Below, in pieces: positions 46,663 to 53,990 of a stretch of DNA of 64,000 nucleotides; the first letter of the stretch is position 1, and each line of letters begins with the position of its first letter. The notes under the pieces were generated by a model. It saw nothing but the letters and a program-made list of their open reading frames with translations. It did not search any database and was not told the origin of the DNA. This DNA is from JBMOGA01 sp049318625 (GTDB lineage Bacteria; Pseudomonadota; Alphaproteobacteria; Rhizobiales; Hyphomicrobiaceae), in the NCBI GenBank assembly GCA_049318625.1, contig JBMOGA010000010.1, positions 37,609 through 101,608 on the forward strand. The letters are read 5' to 3'. The translations under genes were made by a program, and so were the position numbers.

Positions 46663-46675
46663 CCCGTGGCGATGC

Positions 46676-47755
46676 ATGGCGCGCAGCAGTCCAGACACTC
46701 GTTCGACCATCCGCACAGTCGCCCATCAGGCTGGCTGCTCAGTGGCTACGGTGTCGCGGGTCATCAACCGTTCCGGCCCCGCCAGTGCCGAGGCGCGATC
46801 GCGCGTAGAGGCCGCAGTCGACCAGCTCGGGTTCGTGCCGAGCGATCTCGGCCGCAGCCTGAGAGCCAAACGCACGACGGCCGTCGGCGTGATCGTGCCG
46901 AGCTTCACCAATCCCGTGTTTGCGGATTCCGTGTCGGGGCTGGAGGCGATCGCGCGCAGCGAGCGCCGGCACCTGCTGGTCGCAGCGACCGACTACGAGG
47001 CCGCGCGCGAGGTCGAAGTCGTCGAGGCCTTGTTGCGGCAGCGCGTCGAAGGACTGGTCCTGACCGTCGCCGATGCCGAGCGCAGCGCCGCGCTCGACCG
47101 CCTCGACCGCGAGGGTGTGCCCCATGTCCTCGTCTACAACCAGCCGCTTCGGGGGCGGGCCGCCGTCACCGTCGACAATCGTGCGGCATCGGCCGAGTTG
47201 ACCCGTCGCTTCTTGGCGCACGGGCATCGCCGCCTGGCCTATGTGGCCGGCCGTTTCCGCACCACCGATCGCTCCCGGATGCGGTTCGAGGGCACCGAAG
47301 CGGTGCTGGCGACCGCCGGTCTCGACCCGGCAGGATTGATCGAACTCGACTATCTCGATTCGATCGAGGGGCACGCCGCCGCGCTGCGGGCAGCGCTGTC
47401 CGGACCCGGCCGTCCGACCGGGCTGCTTTGTTCCAACGATCTCCTCGCAATCTCGGTGATCGCGGCCCTGCGGTCTCTGGGCATCGCCGTCCCAGACCAG
47501 GTGTCGGTCGCGGGCTTCGACGGTATCGGCCTCGGCCGCATGCTGCATCCGAGCCTCGCGACGGTGGCGACCCCGACTGTCGACATGGGCCGGCTGGCCA
47601 TGCGCCGCCTTCTCGAATTCATCTCCGGCAAGGCTCCGGTGCACCCCACCGTCGAGCTGCTGCCCTTCGAGTTTCGTCCGGGCGGATCGCTCGCCCCAGT
47701 CCCGGGTGAAAATGCTGGCGGTGGCGAGCGCCGCCGGCCGATACGTCGCAACTGA
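46676..47755 (+). CDS. LacI-family transcriptional regulator
   Basis: 359 residues. The N-terminal helix-turn-helix reads T-V-A-H-Q-A-G-C-S-V-A-T-V-S-R-V-I-N with the hinge helix after S-L-R-A-K-R-T; the rest is a periplasmic-binding-type sensor domain (V-G-V-I-V-P-S-F-T-N-P-V-F). The first gene of an operon with an ABC transporter and a phosphodiesterase, 20 bases before the binding-protein gene. Its ligand is probably the transported compound or a product. A LacI-type operator directly upstream suggests autoregulation. Confidence 0.9.
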   Translation: MARSSPDTRSTIRTVAHQAGCSVATVSRVINRSGPASAEARSRVEAAVDQLGFVPSDLGRSLRAKRTTAVGVIVPSFTNPVFADSVSGLEAIARSERRHLLVAATDYEAAREVEVVEALLRQRVEGLVLTVADAERSAALDRLDREGVPHVLVYNQPLRGRAAVTVDNRAASAELTRRFLAHGHRRLAYVAGRFRTTDRSRMRFEGTEAVLATAGLDPAGLIELDYLDSIEGHAAALRAALSGPGRPTGLLCSNDLLAISVIAALRSLGIAVPDQVSVAGFDGIGLGRMLHPSLATVATPTVDMGRLAMRRLLEFISGKAPVHPTVELLPFEFRPGGSLAPVPGENAGGGERRRPIRRN

Positions 47756-47775
47756 GTGTTCGAGAGGTCTCACTC

Positions 47776-48783
47776 ATGCTGAAATTCCTGCGGACTGCCG
47801 CCATCGGCATCGCCGTGGCTACGGGTGCGGCGTCGCCGGCCTTCGCCGCCGATGTCATTTGCTACAACTGTCCGCCGCAGTGGGCGGATTGGGCCAGCGT
47901 GCTCAAGGCCATCAAGGCCGAGATCGGCCTCGAGGTGCCGCACGACGACAAGAATTCGGGGCAGACCCTTTCGCAGCTGATCGCCGAGAAGGCCAAGCCC
48001 GTCGCCGACGTCGCCTATTACGGCGTCACGTTCGGCATCAAGGCGAAGGCCGAGGGCGTGACCGAGGGCTACAAGCCGGCCGGGTTCGATCAGATCCCGG
48101 CAGGTCTGAAGGATACGGATGGCCATTGGTTCACCATCCACTCCGGCACCCTCGGTCTGTTCGTCAACAAGGACGCGCTCGGCGGCAAGCCGGTTCCGAA
48201 GTGCTGGGCCGACCTCGTGAAGCCCGAGTACAAGGGCCTCGTCGGCTACCTCGATCCCTCGTCGGCGTTCGTCGGCTATGTCGGCGCGGTCGCGGTCAAC
48301 CGCGCCCTCGGCGGCTCGCTCGACAGCTTCGACAAGGGCGTCGAGTACTTCAAGGCCCTGCTCAAGAACGACCCGATCGTCCCCAAGCAGACGTCGTATG
48401 CGCGCGTCGTGTCGGGCGAGATCCCGATCCTGTTCGACTACGACTTCAACGCCTACCGGGCCAAGTACACCGAGAAGGGCAACTTCGAGTTCGTGCTGCC
48501 GTGCGAGGGCACCGTGGTGGTGCCCTACGTGATCAGCCTGACCAAGAACGCACCCAATGCGGACAAGGCCAAGAAGGTTCTCGACTTCGTGCTGTCCGAC
48601 AAGGGCCAGGCCCTGTGGGCCAACGCCTACCTGAAGCCGGCCCGCGATGTGAAGCTGCCGGCCGAGATCGCGAGCAAGTTCCTGCCCGACAGCGAATATG
48701 CCCGCGCAACGCCGATCGACTACGCCAAGATGGAGCAAGTCCAGAAGGGCTTCTCCGATCGCTACCTCGCGGAAGTCCGCTAA
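47776..48783 (+). CDS. ABC transporter substrate-binding protein (ferric/phosphodiester type)
   Basis: 335 residues with a signal peptide cleaved near A-F-A-A-D. The mature protein is a class-II binding fold of the AfuA/PotD/PhnS group: D-V-I-C-Y-N-C-P-P at the start, H-S-G-T-L-G-L-F-V-N in the hinge, and P-C-E-G-T-V-V-V-P-Y near the end. Members bind iron, polyamines, 2-aminoethylphosphonate or phosphate esters; genes around it favour an organophosphate. The Cys pair near the N-terminus may form a disulfide. Confidence 0.85.
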   Translation: MLKFLRTAAIGIAVATGAASPAFAADVICYNCPPQWADWASVLKAIKAEIGLEVPHDDKNSGQTLSQLIAEKAKPVADVAYYGVTFGIKAKAEGVTEGYKPAGFDQIPAGLKDTDGHWFTIHSGTLGLFVNKDALGGKPVPKCWADLVKPEYKGLVGYLDPSSAFVGYVGAVAVNRALGGSLDSFDKGVEYFKALLKNDPIVPKQTSYARVVSGEIPILFDYDFNAYRAKYTEKGNFEFVLPCEGTVVVPYVISLTKNAPNADKAKKVLDFVLSDKGQALWANAYLKPARDVKLPAEIASKFLPDSEYARATPIDYAKMEQVQKGFSDRYLAEVR

Positions 48784-48794
48784 CACGGCTTGCG

Positions 48795-48823
48795 GCGGCC
48801 CGGCACACTCGCTGCCGGGCCGC
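48795..48823 (+). other. Intercistronic stem-loop after the binding-protein gene
   Basis: Perfect 11-base arms GCGGCCCGGCA and TGCCGGGCCGC with a seven-base loop and no T-run, between the binding-protein gene and the first permease. Such hairpins commonly stabilise the 5' part of ABC operon mRNAs so that more binding protein than permease is made. Confidence 0.65.
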
Positions 48824-48841
48824 CCAGCGATCGGGTCGCCC

Positions 48842-49660
48842 ATGACATCGCAATCGCGCTTCGCACTGCTGCTCATCCTGCCGCTCGCCATCCTGGTGAC
48901 GGCGTTCTTCATCCTGCCGATGGCTGGCCTCGTCGCCGGCAGCCTCGTGTCGCGCAGCGGCGCCATCACCTACCTCGAAATCCTGCACACGCCGCGTTAT
49001 CTCGAAAGCCTGTTCGCGACCGTCGTCGTCGCGAGCATCACCACCGCGCTGACGCTCGCCGTGACGACAGCCGTGGCCCTCTTTCTGGCGCGCAACAGGT
49101 TCCCTGGACGCGCCGCGCTGACCGCCCTGCTGACGTTCCCACTGGCGTTTCCGGGCGTCGTCGTCGGTTTCCTGGTCATTCTTCTCGCCGGCCGCCAGGG
49201 CCTCGTCGGCGAGGTGAGCCGGATGATGACCGGCGAGAAGATCGTGTTCGCCTATTCGATGGCGGGGCTCGTGGTCGGCTACCTGTACTTCTCGATCCCG
49301 CGCGTGCTGCTGACGCTGATGGCCGCCGCCGAGAAGCTCGATCCCGCCCTCGAGGAGGCGGCGCGCTCACTCGGTGCGTCGCCGGTTCGCGTGCTGAAGG
49401 ATATCGTGATCCCGGCGCTCGGACCGGCATTCCTCGCGTCCGGCGCGCTCTGCTTCGCGACAGCCATGGGCGCCTTCGGCACGGCCTTCACGCTGGCCAC
49501 CAAGATCGATGTGTTGCCGATGGTCATCTACACCGAGTTCACGCTCAACGCGAGCATCGCCATGGCGGCGGCGCTCTCGATCATCCTGGGGCTGATCACG
49601 TGGGTCATGCTGGCCATCGCGCGCAGCCTCGGTGGTTCGAGCGTGGCGGCAGCGGGCTAG
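48842..49660 (+). CDS. ABC transporter permease, first subunit
   Basis: 272 residues with six hydrophobic helices. The EAA loop E-E-A-A-R-S-L-G-A-S-P-V-R-V and following I-V-I-P-A-L-G-P-A are those of PotB/CysT-type permeases. It pairs with the second permease further down to form the membrane channel of the importer. The start at 48842 is close to the hairpin; the sequence before it has no strong ribosome site. The 132 bases to the next gene hold an intergenic repeat and hairpin. Confidence 0.88.
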   Translation: MTSQSRFALLLILPLAILVTAFFILPMAGLVAGSLVSRSGAITYLEILHTPRYLESLFATVVVASITTALTLAVTTAVALFLARNRFPGRAALTALLTFPLAFPGVVVGFLVILLAGRQGLVGEVSRMMTGEKIVFAYSMAGLVVGYLYFSIPRVLLTLMAAAEKLDPALEEAARSLGASPVRVLKDIVIPALGPAFLASGALCFATAMGAFGTAFTLATKIDVLPMVIYTEFTLNASIAMAAALSIILGLITWVMLAIARSLGGSSVAAAG

Positions 49661-49698
49661 GGTCTGGTCGGTCGAGGTGGAAGCGGAACGCTTCGACC
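49657..49698. repeat. Intergenic repeat with hairpin between the two permease genes
   Basis: CTAGGGTCTGGT (49657-49668) spans the permease stop and recurs exactly at 51651-51662 over the ATPase stop. After the first copy lies a hairpin, GAAGCG-GAA-CGCTTC (49680-49694), with flanking GGTCGA and TCGACC. It looks like a copy of a dispersed palindromic intergenic element. Confidence 0.45.
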
Positions 49699-49792
49699 GA
49701 GGCCGTGAATCAGTCCCAGAAACAAGCAGAGAGAGGGCTTCCGGGCCGTAGGACCAACGCGACCAAGACCGGAAGCACTCTAGGGGATCTTT

Positions 49793-50617
49793 ATGCGCTC
49801 ATCGCCGCTCCTCACATCGGTCCAGCTCCTCATTACGGTATTGGTCAGCCTGTTCCTGATCGTGCCCGTCTGCCTGTCCGTGTTGACCGGCGTGACCGCC
49901 AATTACTTCCATGGGCCGATGAAGAGTGGGCTCACGCTGCGCTGGATCGGCGAGGTGTTCGATCTGTATGCCGGCACCATCGTACTGTCCCTGCAGGTCG
50001 CGCTGGCGACGCTCGCGGTCACGCTCGTGGTCGGCGTGCCCGCGGCCTACGTGCTCAACCGCTATCCGTCGCGGTGGTCGCGCATGGTCGAGGAGATCAT
50101 CACGCTGCCGTTGGCGATCCCGGGCCTTGCCATCGCGCTGGCGCTTCTCATCGCCTACGGAACGTTCGGCGATCTGCGCAAGAGCTGGCTGTTCATACTC
50201 ATCGGTCATGTCCTTTACACGCTGCCCTTCATGATCCGCTCGGTCCTTGCCGTTCTGGCCTCGATCGATGCCCGCACGCTGGAGGAGGGTGCAGCCAGCC
50301 TCGGCGCTGGCCCCGGCGCGCGGTTCTTCCACGTGATCTTGCCCAATGTGGCGCCGGGCGTTCTGGCCGGCGCGCTGACGGTGGTGACGCTGTCGATCGG
50401 CGAGTTCAATCTGACGTGGATGCTGCACACACCACTGACCAAGACGCTGCCGGTCGGCCTAGCCGACAGCTACGCGTCCATGCGGCTGGAGATCGCGAGC
50501 GCCTACACGCTCGTCTTCTTCCTGATGATCGTCCCGCTGCTGATCCTCATCCAGGCTGTTGCGAGCTTGGTCGGCCCGCGCGCCGACAGCCGCCGATCGA
50601 AAGGGGGCCTGTCATGA
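49793..50617 (+). CDS. ABC transporter permease, second subunit
   Basis: 274 residues with six hydrophobic helices and the permease EAA loop E-E-G-A-A-S-L-G-A-G-P-G-A-R; it resembles PotC/CysW-type subunits. AGGGGA lies a few bases before the ATG. Its last codons overlap the start of the ATPase gene (ATGA at 50614-50617), coupling their translation. Substrate specificity lies in the binding protein, not here. Confidence 0.88.
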   Translation: MRSSPLLTSVQLLITVLVSLFLIVPVCLSVLTGVTANYFHGPMKSGLTLRWIGEVFDLYAGTIVLSLQVALATLAVTLVVGVPAAYVLNRYPSRWSRMVEEIITLPLAIPGLAIALALLIAYGTFGDLRKSWLFILIGHVLYTLPFMIRSVLAVLASIDARTLEEGAASLGAGPGARFFHVILPNVAPGVLAGALTVVTLSIGEFNLTWMLHTPLTKTLPVGLADSYASMRLEIASAYTLVFFLMIVPLLILIQAVASLVGPRADSRRSKGGLS

Positions 50618-51654
50618 CGACCGGAGCCGGCGTCGTCGTCGAGAACTGCGCCAAGACATTCGCCGACGGCACGCGCGCGCTGCACCCCGTCACGATCGAA
50701 ATCGCGGCCGGGGAGACCGTCGCGATCCTCGGCCCCTCGGGCTGCGGCAAGACCACGGCGCTGCGCATCATTGCCGGCCTCGAGCAGCCGGATCGGGGCG
50801 GTCGTGTCCTGTTCGACGGCGCCGACGTGACCCGCCTGCCGATCGAGCAGCGCAACGTCGGAATGGTGTTCCAATCCTACGCGCTCTTCCCCAACATGAG
50901 CGTGATCGAGAACGTCGCCTATGGCCTGCGCGTGCGCGGTGTGCCCCGGCGCGAGCGCGAGAAGGAAGCCGGCACCGTCCTCGCGATGATGCGCATCGAT
51001 GATCTCGCGGACCGGCGCATCGACCAACTGTCCGGCGGGCAGCGCCAGCGTGTCGCCCTGGCGCGCGCGCTCGCCATCAAGCCGCGGCTGCTCCTGCTCG
51101 ACGAGCCGTTGACCGCCCTCGATGCGACGCTGCGGGAGGAACTGCGCACCGAGATCGACCGATTGCTCCGCAATGTCGGCATCACGTCGGTCTACGTGAC
51201 CCACGATCAGGCCGAGGCCATGGTGCTCGGCGACCGGATCGTCGTCATGGAGAAGGGGCGGATCGCCCAGGTTGGCACCCCGCGCGACATTTATTTCAAC
51301 CCTCAGAGCCGCTTCGTCGCCAACTTCATCGGCAGCATGAACAGGCTCGAAGGCCGCATCGCGGGCGGTCGCTTCGAGACGGCCGCGGGCATGATCGAGG
51401 TGCGGCGCCCCGATGCATCGGACGTCGCGGCCTACTTCCGGCCCGAGGCCGCGCATCTCGACCCGATCGAGGGGGCCGACCTTCGGTTCGTCGTCGAGCG
51501 CGTCCATTTCCTCGGTGCCAGCCAGCGCCTGCATCTCGTGGTGCCGGGCCAGCAAGCCCGTCAGGTCATCATCGAGGTCGCCGGCAAACAGGAGATCAAG
51601 ATCGGAACGCAGATCGGGATCGGCATCGACCCGGACGATCTGTTGTTCCTCTAG
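50614..51654 (+). CDS. ABC transporter ATP-binding protein with TOBE-like domain
   Basis: 346 residues. Walker A G-P-S-G-C-G-K-T-T, signature L-S-G-G-Q-R-Q-R, Walker B L-L-L-L-D-E-P-L-T-A-L-D, H-loop V-T-H-D-Q-A-E-A. After about residue 240 comes the regulatory OB-fold (TOBE) tail of PotA/FbpC/UgpC-type ATPases. It powers the importer formed with the two upstream permeases. The frame is open far upstream, but the overlap with the permease and the domain start fix the ATG at 50614. Confidence 0.9.
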   Translation: MTTGAGVVVENCAKTFADGTRALHPVTIEIAAGETVAILGPSGCGKTTALRIIAGLEQPDRGGRVLFDGADVTRLPIEQRNVGMVFQSYALFPNMSVIENVAYGLRVRGVPRREREKEAGTVLAMMRIDDLADRRIDQLSGGQRQRVALARALAIKPRLLLLDEPLTALDATLREELRTEIDRLLRNVGITSVYVTHDQAEAMVLGDRIVVMEKGRIAQVGTPRDIYFNPQSRFVANFIGSMNRLEGRIAGGRFETAAGMIEVRRPDASDVAAYFRPEAAHLDPIEGADLRFVVERVHFLGASQRLHLVVPGQQARQVIIEVAGKQEIKIGTQIGIGIDPDDLLFL

Positions 51655-51698
51655 GGTCTGGTTCACGCTCCAGGCATTTCACACGTCCGAGGTTCCCC

Positions 51699-52529
51699 AT
51701 GATCATCGCACAGATCACCGACCCGCACATCCGCGCGCCCGGACGGCTCGCCTACCGGCAGGTCGATACCGCCGCGTTCCTCTCGGCCGTCGTCGCGTCG
51801 TTGCAGGCGAGCCCGACGCCGCTCGACGCGGTGATCGTCACCGGCGATCTCGTCGATGCCGGCACCGAGGTCGAATACGATCACTATCTTCGCCTGATGG
51901 AACTGCTACGCGTCCCCGTTTTTGCACTGCCCGGCAACCACGACACGACCGACGGCTTCCGGCGGGCATTCGCCGACCGGTTGCCGCTGACGCGCGCGAA
52001 CGACAATTCCTACGCCGTCGACATCGGCGACGTCCGCCTCGTGATGCTCGACTCGACGGTGCCGGAGCAGTCGCACGGCCTGCTGTCGGACGACCGCGCA
52101 CAATGGCTCGATGTAACGCTGGCGGCGGCGCCGGATCGCCCGACGCTGCTTGCGCTCCACCACCCGCCGTTCGAGACGGGCATCCGCCACATGGATGTCC
52201 AGAACTGCCGCGGCAGCGAGGTCCTGCACGCCATTCTGCTGAAGCACCGCCAAGTCTTGGCGGTGGTCGCGGGACATGTCCATCGCAGCATCGTGACGAC
52301 GTTCGCCGGGCGCACCGCCTCGATCGCGCCGAGCACGGCGCATGCGGTCAGCCTCGATCTCGACCCCGAGGGTCCGCCCGCGTTCCACATGGAGCCGCCG
52401 GGCTACCATCTCCATGTGGTGACGCCCAACGGCGGCACCCATGGGCAGGTCGTGACCCACCGCGTGGCGATCGGTAGCTACGCCGGCCCCTACCCGTTTT
52501 TCGGACCCGACGGCCGGCTCATCGACTGA
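51699..52529 (+). CDS. Cyclic-nucleotide/glycerophosphodiester phosphodiesterase (GpdQ-like metallophosphoesterase)
   Basis: 276 residues; GAGG lies a few bases before the ATG. The binuclear metal ligands are in place and nearly at the same residue numbers as in the well-studied GpdQ: D8 and H10 in D-P-H, D50 in T-G-D, N80 and H81 in G-N-H-D, H154/H155 in H-H-P-P, H193 and H195 in G-H-V-H. The C-terminal segment Y-A-G-P-Y-P-F also resembles GpdQ. It should cleave phosphodiesters such as glycerophosphodiesters, releasing the imported compound's phosphate. There is no signal peptide, so it acts in the cytoplasm. cAMP hydrolysis (CpdA) is the alternative. Confidence 0.87.
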   Translation: MIIAQITDPHIRAPGRLAYRQVDTAAFLSAVVASLQASPTPLDAVIVTGDLVDAGTEVEYDHYLRLMELLRVPVFALPGNHDTTDGFRRAFADRLPLTRANDNSYAVDIGDVRLVMLDSTVPEQSHGLLSDDRAQWLDVTLAAAPDRPTLLALHHPPFETGIRHMDVQNCRGSEVLHAILLKHRQVLAVVAGHVHRSIVTTFAGRTASIAPSTAHAVSLDLDPEGPPAFHMEPPGYHLHVVTPNGGTHGQVVTHRVAIGSYAGPYPFFGPDGRLID

Positions 52530-52608
52530 ATTCAGCGCCTCACACCGCCGAACGGCGGCGCCATCGAGCGGTCGCGATGGCCGCTCTGCGCCCGGTCCGA
52601 ACTGCGCG

Positions 52609-53547
52609 TCAGCCGTCGGCCCACGCCTGGATCAGCGCCCGTGCGATCGCCTGCTGACCCGGCACCCACCAGCCCTGCGGGTGCTTGCCGGCGAGCATCT
52701 GGCGCACCTCGTCGCGGCTGAACCAGCGGGCCTCCTCGATCTCCTTGGGATCGATCTTGATGTCGGTGGTCTCAGCAACGCCGATGCAACCGAGCATGAT
52801 CGAGTGCGGGAACGGCCATGGCTGGCTCGAATGGTAGCGCACCTCGCCAACCTTGATGCCGGCCTCCTCGTGCACCTCGCGACGCACCGCATGCTCGATA
52901 TCTTCGCCCGGCTCGATGAAGCCCGCGAGCGTGGAGTACATGCGCGGCTCCTTCTGGAAGCGCGCCTCGTGCCCGAGCATGCAGCGATCACCGTCGACGA
53001 TCAGCATGATCACCACCGGATCGGTGCGCGGGAAGTGCTCCTGCCCGCAGGCCCAGCACTTGCGCCGCCACCCGCCGTCCTTGACGTTGGTGGTGCCGCC
53101 GCAGCGGCCGCAGCAGCGATTGACCTCGTGCCACGCGGCGAGCGCCCGCGCCTGACCGACGAGCGAGATCTCCTCCGGCGTCAGCGCGCCCTGCATGGCC
53201 AGCGTCCGCACATCGACGATCGGCCGCATGACATCCATGGCGCCTGGGGCGTAGCGGACGCGATGCTCGGTGAATGCGAGCGCGAAATGACCGGCGCCGG
53301 TCCGGGGATCGCGGCCGAGAAACAGGGCGTCCGCGGTCGGCAGGTGGAACTCGGCCAGTTCCTGCCGGCTGAACCAGCGGATCGTCGAGACCTCGGACGT
53401 GTCGCTGGTGCGGATAACCGCTTTGAGATCCGCCAACATCAAAAACCGGGCTTCGGGCGCGTTGGCCAGCCCTTCGATCGTGCCCGGGTCGCCGCGATGG
53501 GCGCTCATCCGGTCGAGAATGGTGGTCGCACCCAAGGTCGGTTTCAT
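52609..53547 (-). CDS. nudC: NAD(+) diphosphatase NudC
   Basis: 312 residues from the ATG at 53547, which has GGAGGA about 9 bases upstream. A zinc ribbon (C-C-G-R-C-G and, 20 residues on, C-W-A-C-G) precedes the Nudix box G-F-I-E-P-G-E-D-I-E-H-A-V-R-R-E-V-H-E-E with the metal-binding E-x2-E-E, and the NudC hallmark S-Q-P-W-P-F-P follows. It hydrolyses NADH/NAD+ to nicotinamide mononucleotide and AMP, and can remove NAD caps from RNA. It is divergent from the SRP RNA and dnaX. Confidence 0.93.
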   Translation of the reverse strand: MKPTLGATTILDRMSAHRGDPGTIEGLANAPEARFLMLADLKAVIRTSDTSEVSTIRWFSRQELAEFHLPTADALFLGRDPRTGAGHFALAFTEHRVRYAPGAMDVMRPIVDVRTLAMQGALTPEEISLVGQARALAAWHEVNRCCGRCGGTTNVKDGGWRRKCWACGQEHFPRTDPVVIMLIVDGDRCMLGHEARFQKEPRMYSTLAGFIEPGEDIEHAVRREVHEEAGIKVGEVRYHSSQPWPFPHSIMLGCIGVAETTDIKIDPKEIEEARWFSRDEVRQMLAGKHPQGWWVPGQQAIARALIQAWADG

Positions 53548-53758
53548 CGGACGGTTCCTCCAGACGCCCTTCTCGCGCCCGAATGATCTCGGGGAAAGAG
53601 CTTTAGATGCATGGCAGGCAGCGCGCCGGCTCGGGCTGGGCTGGCACCACAGCACACGGGACGGATTCCCGCAACGCCGCCGGGCGACTGCCAGTGCCTT
53701 TTCAACGCGTAGGCAGGCTTGCCTGGTCCGGCCTCGCGACCGCGCCGCGCAAACAGGG

Positions 53759-53787
53759 TTGTCTTCGGCCGCCCGTGCGGCCATATT
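53759..53787 (+). promoter_or_regulatory. Promoter of the SRP RNA gene
   Basis: TTGTCT (53759-53764), exactly 17 bases, then CATATT (53782-53787). The start would fall near 53794, the 5' end deduced from the RNA fold. Confidence 0.7.
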
Positions 53788-53794
53788 GGCGGCG

Positions 53795-53883
53795 GGCTGG
53801 CGGCGGACGAGTCCCTCGCCAACCGGGTCAGGTCGGGAACGAAGCAGCCCTAACGATCAGGACGCGGGTCGTCCGCCAGCCTT
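53795..53883 (+). ncRNA. ffs: Signal recognition particle RNA (4.5S, small bacterial type)
   Basis: The universally conserved SRP domain IV loop is present: GGTCAGGTC (53826-53834) and GGGAACGAAGCAGCCC (53835-53850). Ends pair: GGCTGGCGG (53795-53803) with the CCGCCAGCC end (53873-53881), an extended hairpin of about 89 bases. It binds Ffh to target membrane proteins. A promoter fits just before it. The position between nudC and dnaX is usual in alphaproteobacteria. The rest of the 443-base gap (53548-53990) holds no gene. Confidence 0.93.
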
Positions 53884-53990
53884 ATTCCTCGCGCCCCTTG
53901 CCGCCGGTCTGCGGCTCTTGCCCACAGCGGCAGGTGTTTGTCGCGGTTTCGGTCTTGCCTCCGGCGCCCGTCTCGGCCAGCCTGCCGCGC

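Noticed and set aside
48790..50613. Upstream open extension of the ATPase frame through both permeases
   Set aside because: Reads out of frame through permease genes with real membrane segments; the ATPase domain and ATGA overlap fix its start at 50614.
53548..53784. N-terminal extension of NudC
   Set aside because: No ribosome site at the far start, Arg-rich non-family sequence; GGAGGA before 53547 marks the real start.
53607..53990. N-terminal extension of DnaX
   Set aside because: Would translate through the SRP RNA gene; extension is low-complexity Arg/Pro/Ala.
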